Part shown: positions 10,691 through 24,599 of the stretch, piece after piece
How the letters are laid out: each line of letters starts with the position of its first letter
Numbering within the stretch: position 1 is the stretch's first letter
Origin: Congeria kusceri
Lineage: Eukaryota; Mollusca; Bivalvia; Myida; Dreissenidae
Length of the DNA: 64,000 nt
NCBI GenBank assembly: GCA_027627225.1
Contig: JAPFQT010000153.1
Location: forward strand, 302,501-366,500
Direction: 5' to 3'
Position numbers and translations under genes: made by a program
The notes under the pieces: model-generated
Told to the model about the DNA's origin: nothing
The model's input: only the letters and a program-made list of their open reading frames with translations
Databases searched by the model: none

Positions 10691-11470
10691 TAGCATACAG
10701 GTTCCATCAATGTTCCTTTTGAATTTAAATTCAATCCTGCGATCCGCATGAAATTAGATATTATTTTTCTTGTACGTTCATATAGTCCAGATTTACAGAT
10801 TTCATGCAATGTTTTGTAAAGGTTGTCTCCATAGACCAGTCAGCACTCTCCATTATCTTCTGAAGTGATGCACCTTTTACGATTACCCATGATGGTATTT
10901 ATTTTAGAGTGGCCTTTTACTGAACCAACCTTTTCTTTTGTTGCTTTATGTAACAGAATTGTATAACTTGAACTAACCGTTTTAACACTGTCCGGGCTGA
11001 AACCGGTTTAAGAGGCTTCTTAGTAGACAGAAACAAATACCAGCATCCTTGCCAGAATCTAATTTTCTAAATTATTCTGTCCATTTGAAGTAATGGAAAA
11101 TAGCTCTCTTAGGATCTATTTTTTTATTATTTTGCAACACTAGCACAAAATATTCATATCACCTTGATTTGGCCAATCTTTCTTTTGGACATTCACAAAT
11201 GTCACCTAATTGCAATGACTGTTGATCACCGGAAGGGAGTAATAGCCAACCAAAAACAGGTCTTCCAGGTTAGAAAACGTCAAGATGCAATCTTCTGCTG
11301 TTCAAATGGAGCAGTCTTGAGGCATTCTAAAACAAGAAGAAGATTCCATTCAGGTACCAGTACCTTATCAAGCGGTCATTCAGTAAGAAATGTCCTTGCT
11401 AACCTGATTATGAAAGGATGCTCACCTATAGGTTTACCCTTCACTGGTGCCATAACTAATGCATAGCATA
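10691..11470 (-). pseudogene. Tyrosine recombinase remnant (DIRS-like)
   Basis: Minus-strand translation shows KGKPIGEHPFIIRLARTFL near 11380-11450, then EWNLLLVLECLKTAPFEQQK and WKTCFWLAITPFR. After several stops it gives KPVSARTVLKRLVQVIQFC near 10960-11010 and GASLQKIMESADWSMETTF near 10830-10890. These fit the N-terminal and C-terminal halves of DIRS-type YR proteins. The residue after TFTKH, where I expect the catalytic Tyr, is Cys (TGC). The plus-strand frame 11164-11466 is a shadow of this region. Confidence 0.7.
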
Positions 11471-11848
11471 GTCATAGCATCTATAGCCATTTAAAGTTCT
11501 ATATTTCAGCCTTTTTGAAATAAATGAGTAAAGAAATCAGCACAATTCACTTGACAGGCAAGATAGGGATTATTTTCTCTATTTCGACACTATCGATCGA
11601 ATTGTCTGAATTTACTTCGATAGTCTTTATTGAGTGTCTTTACGACTTAAACAATAACTTTCTAGTTTCTTTTTTCAAGTCCTTTGGACGATAAATATCT
11701 ATCGATGACAGCTATGTAGTCAGATGTAGAGTCTCTGGGCTGGGATGCGAGGCTCGTTCTTGACATTGTGTCAAGAGAGTCTGACTGTATGGGAGTGGTA
11801 TTAAGCGGGCCAACTAACAGTTTTAGCAATTGCGGATAGTGATCCTAT

Positions 11849-12900
11849 CTATGCCGTTGAGGGGTTCCATGATGAGGAATCCGTGAGCAAAACTTTGGTG
11901 TATTTTTGTTCTGAAATGTAGCAAAAAGGTCTGTCATTGATTGACCCCCAAAGACTGAACAATTTCATTACCACTGTGTTGTTCAAGGACCACTGTGCGT
12001 GACTGGCTTGCTTGCGACTCGGTGTATCCACCAACACATTTTCTTCCCTACTATATACACACCTTTCTGGATAATATTGTTTTATATTGCTAACTGCCAA
12101 AGGTCTATTGTTAGAATGCATCACTAAACTGACTTAGTTTCTGTATACTGCTCTACTGGCTCTGACATGTCAGGTTGTTCATGTGACCTCCCCGCCCATG
12201 GCTGCCACTGGCATCGGTGGTCAGTGTTATTGAAAAATATTCTTTCACAAACGATTTTCCCATGCCTATGTTCTGATCCAAAAAAGAACCAGTTTAGAGT
12301 CAATTTTAACTGATGAGTTAATGGTGTTGTGTTGACATTTTCATTCTGACAGAACTCTAATGCTCTAGTAAATAAATTTGAATAGATCTCGTGAACAGCC
12401 TGGCATATGGTATGAATTCCAGACGAAACCATTCCTAACAGAATCATGAAATGTTTAACTGTGCGTTGACACTTTATAATGTTTGACACTGCTTTTCATG
12501 TTTTTCATTATTTCCGATGTTGGAAAACGCGACCCTTTAATGAAGTCCCAGGGACATCCCAGATACGTGCGTGACTGTATTGGAACACGCTGATACCTTT
12601 CCTTGTTTACAATGAAACCCAGTTGGTAAAGGAGATTTAGGATGTAAACTCTGTCTTTCAACAATAACCTTTTTTTTTGTTGTGTTTGCTGCTAACAAAT
12701 CGTCTAAAAAGCTTGATATGCAAATGTTGAATTTTCGAAAATTCGAAAAAGCTATTGATATTAATTTTACAACAACTCGTCGAGCACCTGTGGGGCCAAA
12801 GCAAAGTACCTGGAATTGGTATGTCACTCCATGAAAATGTAACGGACGGAATTCCCGATACATTTTTATGCGGAAACAGGCATCTTTTGTCTGTTGTCAA
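11849..12900 (-). pseudogene. DIRS-like reverse transcriptase and RNase H remnant
   Basis: On the minus strand, 12863-12537 contains VTYQFQVLCFGPTGARRV and then ISSFLDDLLAAN, the RT palm with LDD. A frameshift near 12660 moves reading to 12664-12455, which has LNLLYQLGFIVNKERYQ and FPTSEIMKNM, the RT C-terminal part. 12489-12124 follows, and 12124-11849 contains EENVLVDTPSRKQASHAQWS and FSLWGSIN, as at the end of DIRS RNase H regions. At least three frame changes are present, so there is no functional product. Confidence 0.75.
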
Positions 12901-13662
12901 ACCCCAGTCTTCTTTCTCTACAAGGTTTAAGACTTGTGTTTCCGTGTCAATTTTGCAAAGAAAAATCGCGAAAAATACTCGTTGAGAGGCTCCTGGTTAA
13001 TGACAGGTCTCATTCCTCGTTCTTTTTGTTGGCACTACAAACAATGTGCTGTAAAAACGTGTATACATTTTTTTTTGATTGACAATTCTATATCATTTTT
13101 ATAGAGTGTATATTTGGTTCCTTAAAACTGAGGGTTTTCATGACATTCCAGTATGTGACCGTTATTTATTACATCTTAACCCATTTGTATGTGGATTTTT
13201 TGCCCCATTATGACAGGAAATGAGTCAATCGGCCCCCTACGTGTATCTCCGAATTTTTTGCTATCGTACTCACAGAGTCATTTTGTATCTGGTTTTGCCA
13301 CCGACCTTCCTCTGGTAGCAACAGGTCGTCTGCATCCACAACCTCCTCGTGAACGAAACAGTCCCTTGCTGTAACTCTCAGAACTTGATATCTTTGGGAT
13401 GCGAAAATTCATCTACTTAATGTAGGAGAAGTTGGCTTATCAGAAGGTCGTTTAACTGTCGGTCTCTTATTTGAGTCTATCTGAGGACCAGAGAATTTAC
13501 GCTTTCCGTGAGCAAGGAATGGAGTCTTCATCCTGCTTTTTTCCTTTTTTGATATTAACAATGTCTCGAGACCACTACCAAACGCCCCCTGTTAGCCTAA
13601 GGTTGGAGAATTCAAGTTTGTCTGCTTGTTCATAATTATAATGTTGTGTCATTCATGCACAC

Positions 13663-14350
13663 TTATCTGAGGGTAATATGATGAAAAGAAGCAGATCTCC
13701 CGATTTGATCCAAGCTTTTTGTACTCATAGCAAAACTGTCTTTAACCATCAGACAGGCCTTTACTTTGCCATAATCATCATCATTTATCAACTGCATAAA
13801 ATTACCTAGAATCTGTTGTATAATACCAATTACTAACCTTGCTGCCTGCTTACCTCTGTACGCACTTTTTTTTACCATTCTAGCCGATTGAGAATGAAAC
13901 GTTTTACTCCTTGCAAATGACGCATTAGCCATGTATCTCTTTACAGGACACAATTCAACTGAAGGGTATACAGATGGCACTTGAAGTATTTTTCTGCTTC
14001 TTCAAGAAAGGTTTAAAAGTTTCTTCTACAAAAATTTGATTGGGCTCTTTGCACCTGTAACTATATTGCCCACCTCAATCTGAGATTTGTCTAGGGCAAT
14101 GCCGTTTTTTTTTACATACGTTTCATTACAGCGTCCTGACGGAACATGTCAAAAAAGACTTTCCTGGCAGTGTCTGACAAGATTTCATTGTGATCATCAT
14201 CAGTAACTGTTTTTCTGAACAGTTCCTAGGGTCCGAGACTTTGGCCACATGCAAAAAGTGAGACATCATCAGAAGAGTCATATTGATTTTTTCATCATAA
14301 CTGCTGCTTTCTGAAACATGTTTGTTAGATTCAACTTCAGGTCTGAGGAA
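13663..14350 (-). pseudogene. DIRS-like gag region
   Basis: The 105-codon minus-strand frame 13980-13663 contains SLDQIGRSASFHHITLR near its end, similar in place and character to the Gag C-terminus of DIRS elements, and it lies upstream of the RT. Between it and the RT, a segment with GGRLTHFL at about 13230 leads into the pol region. Assignment rests mainly on position. Confidence 0.5.
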
Positions 14351-14446
14351 GATTTTGTCATCAAAGTTTGCAGCATATTGACTACCTAGTACACGGCAAC
14401 TCGGTTAAATATCTCGTGTGAAATACGAGTTAGTAGGTTGGGGTGT

Positions 14447-14515
14447 AGCGGAGGCTCAAACTTTCAACCCCTGGGTTGTGAAGCCAGTGCGTTACCACTA
14501 GACCACGGATCCGCC
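14447..14515 (-). other. tRNA-like sequence
   Basis: On the minus strand, TGGTCTAGTGGTAACGC fits an A box and D arm. A stem CTGG/CCAG encloses a TTCACAA loop. The B-box position reads GTTTGAGCCTC, which is degraded. Acceptor-stem pairing is partial. It is probably a tRNA-derived repeat or pseudogene. Confidence 0.5.
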
Positions 14516-15034
14516 ATCCAATGCAATGAATGGCAACATCATATTACATAATTTGGGAGGAGTTGATCTTAACATACCTTTCCACTTTCGGCAAATGTGA
14601 ATTTCAGCTCCTCCTCACTTTTAAGTGTATTCATTGTATGTGCAATAGTGTGCATTAATGTGCATTAAGTTAATAGTTTAGCTTGCAAACATTAACCTGA
14701 CACTGACCTTTATGCAATAATATATTACAACCCCGTTACGATGCATATATAGGGAGAGATACTTTATTCGGAGAAAGGCAATATACCATGATTCAAATAT
14801 ACACAAAACAAAGACATATATTACCAGTTAATATTGTTGCATGCCATACTTGTATCATACAATATTATCAAATACATGTAAATATATCAATATATTAGTT
14901 TCCGTACTCGAATCGAATTAAATCGATGAAACAGTATCCCAAAGAAAATATTTTATGGTATCGTTAAACTTGTGCAACACGTGCACAGACTATAAATATA
15001 GGAAACAATTCGAGCGCGTTATTTATGCTAAAAG
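14516..15034. other. Intergenic, nothing recognised
   Basis: AT-rich, with no coding motif. Confidence 0.5.
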
Positions 15035-15370
15035 GTAAAAAAAAATATGTTTGTTTCAGGTTACCCGACCTACCCTAAAAAAATGGCCCGACCCTAGAAC
15101 ATTTTATTGAGTGGGTCATATATTTTTTTGTTTATTTTACTTTTTTCCAAAAATTAAATGTTTTTGGGATAAATAAGTGTTTTGTTTTGATAGCATACAC
15201 TTCAAAACAATGTTTTATGATATTAGAGACATGTTTTGAATATTCTTTCAGTTTTAGAACCTTCAAGTTGACCATTTACCAACAACAAAAAAATTATTAA
15301 AAAAATCCCTACCTACCTACCCTAAGTTTTTGGGGCATATAACCTAAAACAAACATAATTTTTTACGCCT
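15035..15370. mobile_element. TIR element of the TTAGGCGTAA family, intact copy
   Basis: The left end has an A-run then TATGTTTGTTTCAGGTTAC; the right end has ATAACCTAAAACAAACATAA, then a T-run and ACGCCTAA. The ends are inverted repeats. It is about 336 bp, AT-rich and non-coding. Its sequence TCCCTACCTACCTACCCTAA matches, inverted, the target site into which an LTR element jumped at 16584. A truncated relative lies at 51758-51826. Confidence 0.7.
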
Positions 15371-16524
15371 AATAGAGTTCACGAGTGTCTGGTTAATGTT
15401 TGCGACCTATAAATAAGATAGAAACCTACACCAAGCAAAAATGAAGGGATAAAACGGCATCAAATTGTTGCTAATGGTGGACATTGTTGGACTCTTTCAT
15501 TCAGGCAAAACTGCAGCCATGGAAAGGTCTAATTTGTATAAATCAATATGTTTGTCCTCACGATAACATCCTAGTTATATATGACCATCTCCACTGCATA
15601 GATTACAAAGGATATAGTCCTAAATTGGCGTACTGAAATAGGACAGCAGCTTATGCATAAGTCATACAATAATGCATTTTCGCAACGCCCTTTCCTTGCA
15701 GTTTTGAGAAAAAATGTACTTTAACTGTATTTAATAATTTTGCCACCTACTATTTACGAAGTTGAAAGGAAAAGTATTATTTAAAAAAAAACATAACCCT
15801 GTCTTCGGTATTTATGGAGTTATTGCGCTTGAGTAATGTTCTTGTGCGCAGCAAAGATGACTTATGCTAACTTGCTACTTATACTTCATTGATAATGTAA
15901 TGGTAAGCGTAATGGCAGAGTGTTTTAAAGGCAATGCCAAACTCAAGAACCATCATATATCTTCAATATTTATGGTGTAACCGTCCTTTTTAATTTTCTA
16001 TTGCGAAACATTACACCATGGCGAATAAAGTGATTCAGTGTCAATTCAAACAATGACACAGGGCAATGAGGAGGCGCACAGCATCTGATCCATAAATCTG
16101 CCATCTAAATATATGAACGTATTTTTATGTATATTTCTTGTGCGAAGCAAAAATGCATAACTGCTGAAAAAAGGTCAAACACAATTTTAAATAATCATAT
16201 GTTAAGTTAAGAAGTGCCGAGCACTCAGACAATAAATATGCTTCCATATTAAATGTATTGTTTCAGTTGTTTATGCTTTGTGCGGACAACCATAGTCGTG
16301 TTCAACTTATTATTAGATCACCGTTCAGATATTGCTGGGAGACACCAGAACCATAATACCCTCATAAAAATATCAGATTTGAATTACATAATATTTTTAA
16401 TTGCGTTATCACGCCTTTCAAGTTGTAAATTAATTGGTCTTCAGTCATTAAGTGGAAAGACATGTTCAGAGATTTTCGAAAACTGTCATTAAATGTCGTA
16501 ACTTAAAAAACTAAATCATTTAGA
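15371..16524. other. Intergenic, nothing recognised
   Basis: About 1.1 kb of AT-rich DNA. Repeated short phrases (CATATGTTAAG, GTGCGAAGCAAA) suggest old repeats, but no class is clear. Confidence 0.45.
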
Positions 16525-16583
16525 TTAGGCGTAAACGAAATGCTTGTTTCAGGTTATATGCCCACAAAATTTAGGGTAGGTAG

Positions 16584-16799
16584 TGTAGTGTTTCTACTGT
16601 AGGAACACACTGTTAATAACACCATTTAAGGAACACCATTTAAGGTACTAGTGAAACGCTGAACACCATTGAAGGTTAATCTCTTTTTAATCACATCCGT
16701 ACTACACGAGCATACAATTCTAACTCTCTGCTATCGCAGAGGCATTCAAGCAATGGGCGTGTCATGCCTGTGGGCGTGGCCAGTGCACGCTACACCACA
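16584..16799 (-). repeat. 3' LTR of the Ty3/gypsy-type element
   Basis: 216 bp with TG...CA ends on the minus strand. The matching end at 19715-19729 keeps only GCACGCTACACCACA as read on the plus strand. Its duplicated inner edge and the polypurine tract confirm orientation. Confidence 0.8.
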
Positions 16800-17192
16800 A
16801 TCTCTCCTTTTTAAACCATTAATAATACAAACACACAATTAAATAAACATGTACAATGCATTCGCATATGACAAAACAAGATAAAACAATTCTTCAACAA
16901 CAAATAACGCATTGTATTTTATCAAACAATCATGCTAAAAAAGTATCAATATAAAACATAACAATTCTGCACACATTGATAAAGTATCATGTTGCTAGTA
17001 AGTCTAATGTTCTAATACAATTCGCATTAAACCTCGTCTGACATTAACGAGCAAACAATCTGACCGTTTATCAATTTCATTTTATAGCCCATTTGATACC
17101 CTAACGCTGATGCAAATGTCAGTCTAAATTAAATTTACTGGCACCAGCTGCAAATGTGTTTACAAGCACAACGCAGTCACTGATTTACAACA

Positions 17193-17668
17193 TTAAATTA
17201 TCACGCTAATTAACCAAAACGTTGAAGTCCTGGCGTAGTCGTTGAAATTCTCAGGCATTTTTCGAATCCTATTCGGCCTATCTTTTCCATGACTTATTAC
17301 TGAATGCTCGCTATTTTGATCATTCTCATTAATTGAAACATTTGATTCTGAGTCTGTCTGAGGCGGGTTTCGTTCATTCAGTTTTCTCATGTGAGTCACA
17401 TTCCGCCGGTATCGGTACCGTCGGCGTCGGATTGAACAACAACACTATTTCTGCTCCTAATAACTACCGTATATTTATCAGAACTGAACGGCGTATCAAG
17501 TTTATTGTTTCGATTTTGCTTTAGAAGCACTCTGTCTCCTGACACAATTTCACTGTTTTTCGCATTTCGGTGCGCATCGGAATATACTTTCCCTTTTTCC
17601 CTTTTGTTCGGAATCCCGGTCACGGATTTCACTATCTTCCCGCCTAAATGTAATAATTTCAGGATCAC
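17193..17668 (-). pseudogene. Integrase C-terminus, out of frame
   Basis: Continues the pol polyprotein after the frame stop at 17550. Minus frame 17668-17396 holds VSGDRVLLKQNRNNKLDTPF and NSVVVQSDADG, typical of the GPY/F-type C-terminal domain of Ty3/gypsy integrases. A second shift near 17398 leads to 17399-17193, starting THMRKLNE and ending without a known motif. So at least two frame changes separate it from the main frame. Confidence 0.7.
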
Positions 17669-19718
17669 GCGTTCTGATTTTACGACCGAACAGCATCTCA
17701 GCAGGCGACATGCCAGTCACTGAGTTAGGTGTGCTGCGATACATTATCAGGTAATCATTGAGATCTAATTTCCAATTACGATTCTGACTTGGAGAGATGC
17801 GTAGACACTTGAGAATTGACCGGTTTTGACGTTCAAACTCCCCGTTTGCTTGAGGCCACAAAGGGGTATTTCGCCGGTGTTCAATGCCTTGTAATTTCAA
17901 GACATTTTCGAAGTACTCGCATACAAAACTACTTGCATTGTCTGTTCGCAGAGACAATGGCAAGCCATGAGTAAAAAACCATTTGCTCAAAATTGACGCC
18001 AATTTCTCGCTCGTAATAGTTTTGGTCACCTCAAGCTCAACATATCGACTGTAATAGTCAACACATACAAATATGTAATCACCCGATAGTAACGGCCCTA
18101 ACACATCCGCCGCTAAGACTTGCCACGGGCCATTTGGGAGTTCTGCTCTTGTCATTGGTTCGGGAGACGATGGCTGGCTTACCAAATGACAACCATAACA
18201 CGTCTTACAATAATTTTCGATTTCTTTATCAATACCTGGCCACCATACTTTTGTCCTCAAATTGCTTTTCATAGAATCGATTCCTGGATGACCTATGAGA
18301 CCTAAGTCAAACACGCGCTTGCGTAATTCTCGCAGGACAACGATTCGCGTACACTTCAGTAATAAGTAACCAATTACGCACAGTTCATCCTTGATATGTA
18401 TGAACTGGTTTTGCTCATTTTTTTCCCATGTCCCATACGTCAAGCTATCTCGTAATTTGCTTACCTCAACTTCACGACATGATACCTCCTCAATTTCTCG
18501 AGTGGTCATTGCGCTGGGCGTTGCCTCGCGCGCAACAAAATTAACATATTTATGGTCATCTACACTGTCAATCGTCTTTAAACTGTGCTTGAGCGGAAGT
18601 TTCAACAGTGCATCTGCAATATTGTCTCGACCATTCACATGTTTAACCGTAAATCGGTACGGTTGCGGCCTAAGTACCCATCGTTCAAGTCTAGCACAGG
18701 GTTTTGACCTTGGACCATAAATGAATTCAAGGGGCTTGGGATCAGTAAGTGGCTCGAACTCAATACCATAAAGCCACGGGTGAAAACGCTCTAGCGCCCA
18801 CACCACGCTTAAACCTTCCTTTTCAGTTTGTGAGTATCTTTTCTCAACATCAGTTAAACTCCTACTTGCGTGACATTTATCATGTTCTTGTTTTGTAGAA
18901 CTATGGACAATATTATCGTCAGCAATGTTATGCACACCCTCGCAGCCTTGCAATGTTTGTTGCAGAATCATTTGGTACATATCCGTCGCACACGTAATTC
19001 CAAACATCATGCGTTTATACCTGTATAATCCACTGTGTGTTGTAAACGTCGTGATTTCTCGTGATTCTTGGGAAAGTTCGATCTGATGGTAAGCATTGTT
19101 TATGTCCAGTTTACTGAAATATTTGCTGTTGTTGAGTTCGTGCAACACTTCGTCCACTGTCGGTATCGGGTACCTGGTCCGTTGTATGGCGCGGTTTGCC
19201 TGTCTCATGTCCACACAGATACGAATGTCACCATCATTCTTTGGTAGTATGACGACAGGTGACACCCACTTCGATGGTCCACTGACTGGTTCAATGACGT
19301 CTAAGTCGAGTAGTTCCTTGAGTTTAGCGTCCAACTTCTCCCGTAACTGGTATGGCACACGTCTTGTTGCTTGTACTACGGGCTTCACAGACTGGTCGAT
19401 TGACACTTCAAGTTGATAATCTTTAAGTTTTCCAAGTCCCGTAAATAGTTCGCTGTACTGAGTGACGACATCTGGAACGTCCGGTTTTTCCATTTGGCGC
19501 ACAATTTTTAGAACGCCCAACCTCATAGCTGTATCACAGCTTAATAAGGACAGTCCAGATCCTTCAATGACCACAAATTCGGTATCATCCACCGCTACTT
19601 CCTTGTAGATCATGGTCGCCCAAAACACTCCAGATGTCTTTAGCTGTTCCTTGGAGCCATATACATATAGCTCAGTTTTCCTGGACTCGTTTCTGCATTT
19701 TATTCCATTCCAGGGCAC
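17550..19718 (-). pseudogene. pol: Pol polyprotein: protease end, RT, RNase H, integrase
   Basis: A 722-codon open frame. Residues 41-75 resemble the C-terminal part of a retropepsin (IEGSGLSLLSCDTAMRLGV). RT spans about 115-285: SKWVSPVVILPKNDGDIRIC, then KLDINNAYHQIE with the first catalytic Asp at 205, and IADDN at 265-269 where the family has Y-x-D-D. Directly after residue 286 the sequence jumps to SLTDVEKRYSQTEKEGL of RNase H, so the RT thumb and the first RNase H strand with its catalytic Asp are missing, yet the frame stays open. Integrase follows: H477 and C507/C510 of the zinc motif, with the first His replaced, then D538, D593 and E629 with 35 residues between the last two. The start codon lies in sequence brought to the LTR remnant by deletion. 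Unlikely to make an active RT; the integrase core looks intact. Confidence 0.85.
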
Positions 19719-20029
19719 GCTACACCACAGGTAGGTAGGGAATTATTTTTTTATTATTTTTTTATTCGGTAAATGGTCATCTTGAAGATTCTAAAACTGA
19801 ATGAATATTCAAAACAGGTATATAATATCATAAAAAAATTGTTTTGAAGTGGATGCTATCAAAACAAAACACTTATTTATATAAAAAAATCAACATTTAA
19901 TTATTGGAAAAAAAGTAAAATAAACACAAAAATTATCTGTCCCACTCAATAAAATATTCTAGGGTTGGGGCTTGTTTGTAGGGTAATTCGGGTAACTTGA
20001 AACAAACACAAATTGTTACGCCTTAACCA

Positions 20030-20402
20030 AAAATTAAATAAACAAAAAACGGTAAATTTATAGATTTGCATTCCCCAGAGCTCGAACCTTTGATCTTCTG
20101 GATAATAAATATCACGCTCTAACCACTCGGTCATAACTGAATTACTAACAAGTAGCGTATTGTTGATGATATGTAAGTGACACATGTGTTTTCCAAAATA
20201 CCGATGAAAATAGTTACAAACACTTTATAATTTTATCCATTTCAATCGATGATTATCCATAAACGACACTATATTTCCTATATATTTCTTTGCTAGAAGT
20301 GTTAAGGTGTTATTTTGCTTGTTTATATAATTTTATAATATATTTTTCTTTTTTTGGGATCTATGACAAACAGATAGAAAATTGTCAATTTGTCAAACAG
20401 CA
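20030..20402 (-). mobile_element. TIR element with tRNA-like module, copy 3
   Basis: Minus-strand relative of 8034-8507. It shares the order CTGTTTGACAAATTGACAA, then a TTTGTAACTATTTTC block, GTATTTTGGAAAACA and CACTTACAT, then a tRNA-like segment. The 3' end is cut off near 20030, where it meets the TTAGGCGTAA-family element. Confidence 0.6.
20072..20139 (-). other. tRNA-like module with good A and B boxes
   Basis: On the minus strand the A box reads TATGACCGAGTGGTTAGAGC and the B box GGTTCGAGCTC. This is the best-preserved tRNA-like module of the three copies. It is embedded in a repeat, so I do not call a tRNA gene. Confidence 0.55.
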
Positions 20403-20560
20403 CTTGTCTCCAATAGCTACTTGTGAGCAGCATGTTTATTGTAAAATCATTTAGTATTATCCTCATTTTCAGTGACAAGTCGTGTTGTTATCAAGATAAC
20501 AACTCAATACTGTATTTGATTAATAGTTATATGAATTGCGTTATTATTTAGTACTAAAAA

Positions 20561-20912
20561 CGGGTCCCGTATTCACAAAGGATCAATTTCAGGATAGGAT
20601 CAGTCTTAGCTGATCTTGATTTTGTAGCTCAACTGAGCGGAATTTCTATCATATTTTATTTTCGGAATAACTTTTCTTCTTGATTAAATCACATAATTAT
20701 TTGTATTTCTTTTATTAAATTCTTCATGTCAAACAGCAAATGTACCTTGCAAAGAGTTTAAAATCGTTTTTATAGTACATATTTGACCAATAATTATAAT
20801 TTGATCCTGATTTCAGTGAACATCATTTTTGAGCCTCATCCTGAAATATCTGGCTCAAGTTCATCTTAAACCTGAAAATCAGACTCAACTTGTTTTGTGA
20901 ACACGGGGCCGG
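20561..20912. mobile_element. TIR element with GTATTCACAAAG ends
   Basis: The left end CGGGTCCCGTATTCACAAAG and the right end TTTTGTGAACACGGGGCCGG are inverted. Inside are further inverted blocks (GGATCAATTTCAGGA, CCTGAAAATC). It is about 350 bp and non-coding. The elements at 46921-47125 and 47891-48152 have related ends. Confidence 0.6.
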
Positions 20913-21131
20913 ATGTAAGTTGACGTGAGTCTTTCATGGCTTGATATCCTGCTTATATCAATTTTGTAAAGCATGTTTTATGTTGTAGTTGTTGATGTTA
21001 CGCCCTTTCTTAGGCACAAAACACCGATACGTTGGCCTTTTTGCTCCGTCAACATTTCTCTATTAAACCATTATGTAACAACGTGAACAAATACATTTAT
21101 AATCGTAGTATTTAAAGCTCGTGTATTATAT

Positions 21132-21137
21132 TTTATT
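21132..21137 (-). terminator. Poly(A) signal AATAAA for the 12-Cys gene
   Basis: AATAAA on the minus strand, about 47 bp downstream of the predicted stop codon at 21184-21186. Its distance and orientation fit the end of the three-exon gene. Confidence 0.6.
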
Positions 21138-21183
21138 TCTACGTTTCGATTACAGACATACACTGGTACAGCTCGTCATGTGA

Positions 21184-24491
<3,308 letters not shown>

Positions 24492-24559
24492 TGTCGATTG
24501 TATGTCCCGTCGATGCAAAAAAACTTTGGAACTGTCAGAGTAGTTTCGTGTTCAGGCAA

Positions 24560-24570
24560 CTTAAATAAGG
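24560..24570 (-). promoter_or_regulatory. TATA-like box upstream of the 12-Cys gene
   Basis: CCTTATTTAAG on the minus strand, about 70-80 nt upstream of the predicted start codon. Position is compatible with a short 5' UTR. Only sequence likeness supports it. Confidence 0.35.
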
Positions 24571-24599
24571 TGACCCCTGTTCTAAAATAAACCTAGGCA

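Larger units (their letters stand above)
10691..14360 (-). mobile_element. Degenerate DIRS-like retrotransposon
   Basis: Reading the minus strand from about 14350 down gives, in order, a gag-like region, a reverse transcriptase with an FLDDLL core, an RNase H remnant and a tyrosine recombinase. This is the order of DIRS-group elements, which integrate with a recombinase and not a DDE integrase. All domains are broken by stops and frameshifts. I could not define the terminal repeats. Boundaries are approximate, set by the last recognisable protein motifs. Confidence 0.75.
16584..19729 (-). mobile_element. Deleted Ty3/gypsy-type LTR retrotransposon
   Basis: The element is flanked by a 5-bp duplication, GGTAG at 16579-16583 and 19730-19734. 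Its 3' LTR (minus orientation) is 16584-16799, beginning TGTGGTGTAGCGTGC and ending ACACTACA. A polypurine tract (AAAAAGGAGAGAT on the minus strand, 16800-16812) lies next to it. At the other end only the first 15 or so bases of the LTR remain before pol sequence, so a deletion has removed most of the 5' LTR, leader, gag and most of protease. The remaining interior codes for protease end, RT, RNase H and integrase. Confidence 0.85.
16525..20025. mobile_element. TTAGGCGTAA-family TIR element split by an LTR insertion
   Basis: Left part 16525-16583 (TTAGGCGTAAACG, TTGTTTCAGGTTATATG) and right part 19735-20025 (ending AATTGTTACGCCTTA) are the two halves of one small element, as shown by comparison with the intact copy at 15035-15370. 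The gap is filled exactly by the LTR element 16584-19729. Without it, the two halves plus one GGTAG restore the sequence seen at the same place in the intact copy. Confidence 0.8.

Noticed and set aside
11164..11466. 100-codon plus-strand gene
   Set aside because: The opposite strand reads as the tyrosine recombinase of the DIRS-like element.
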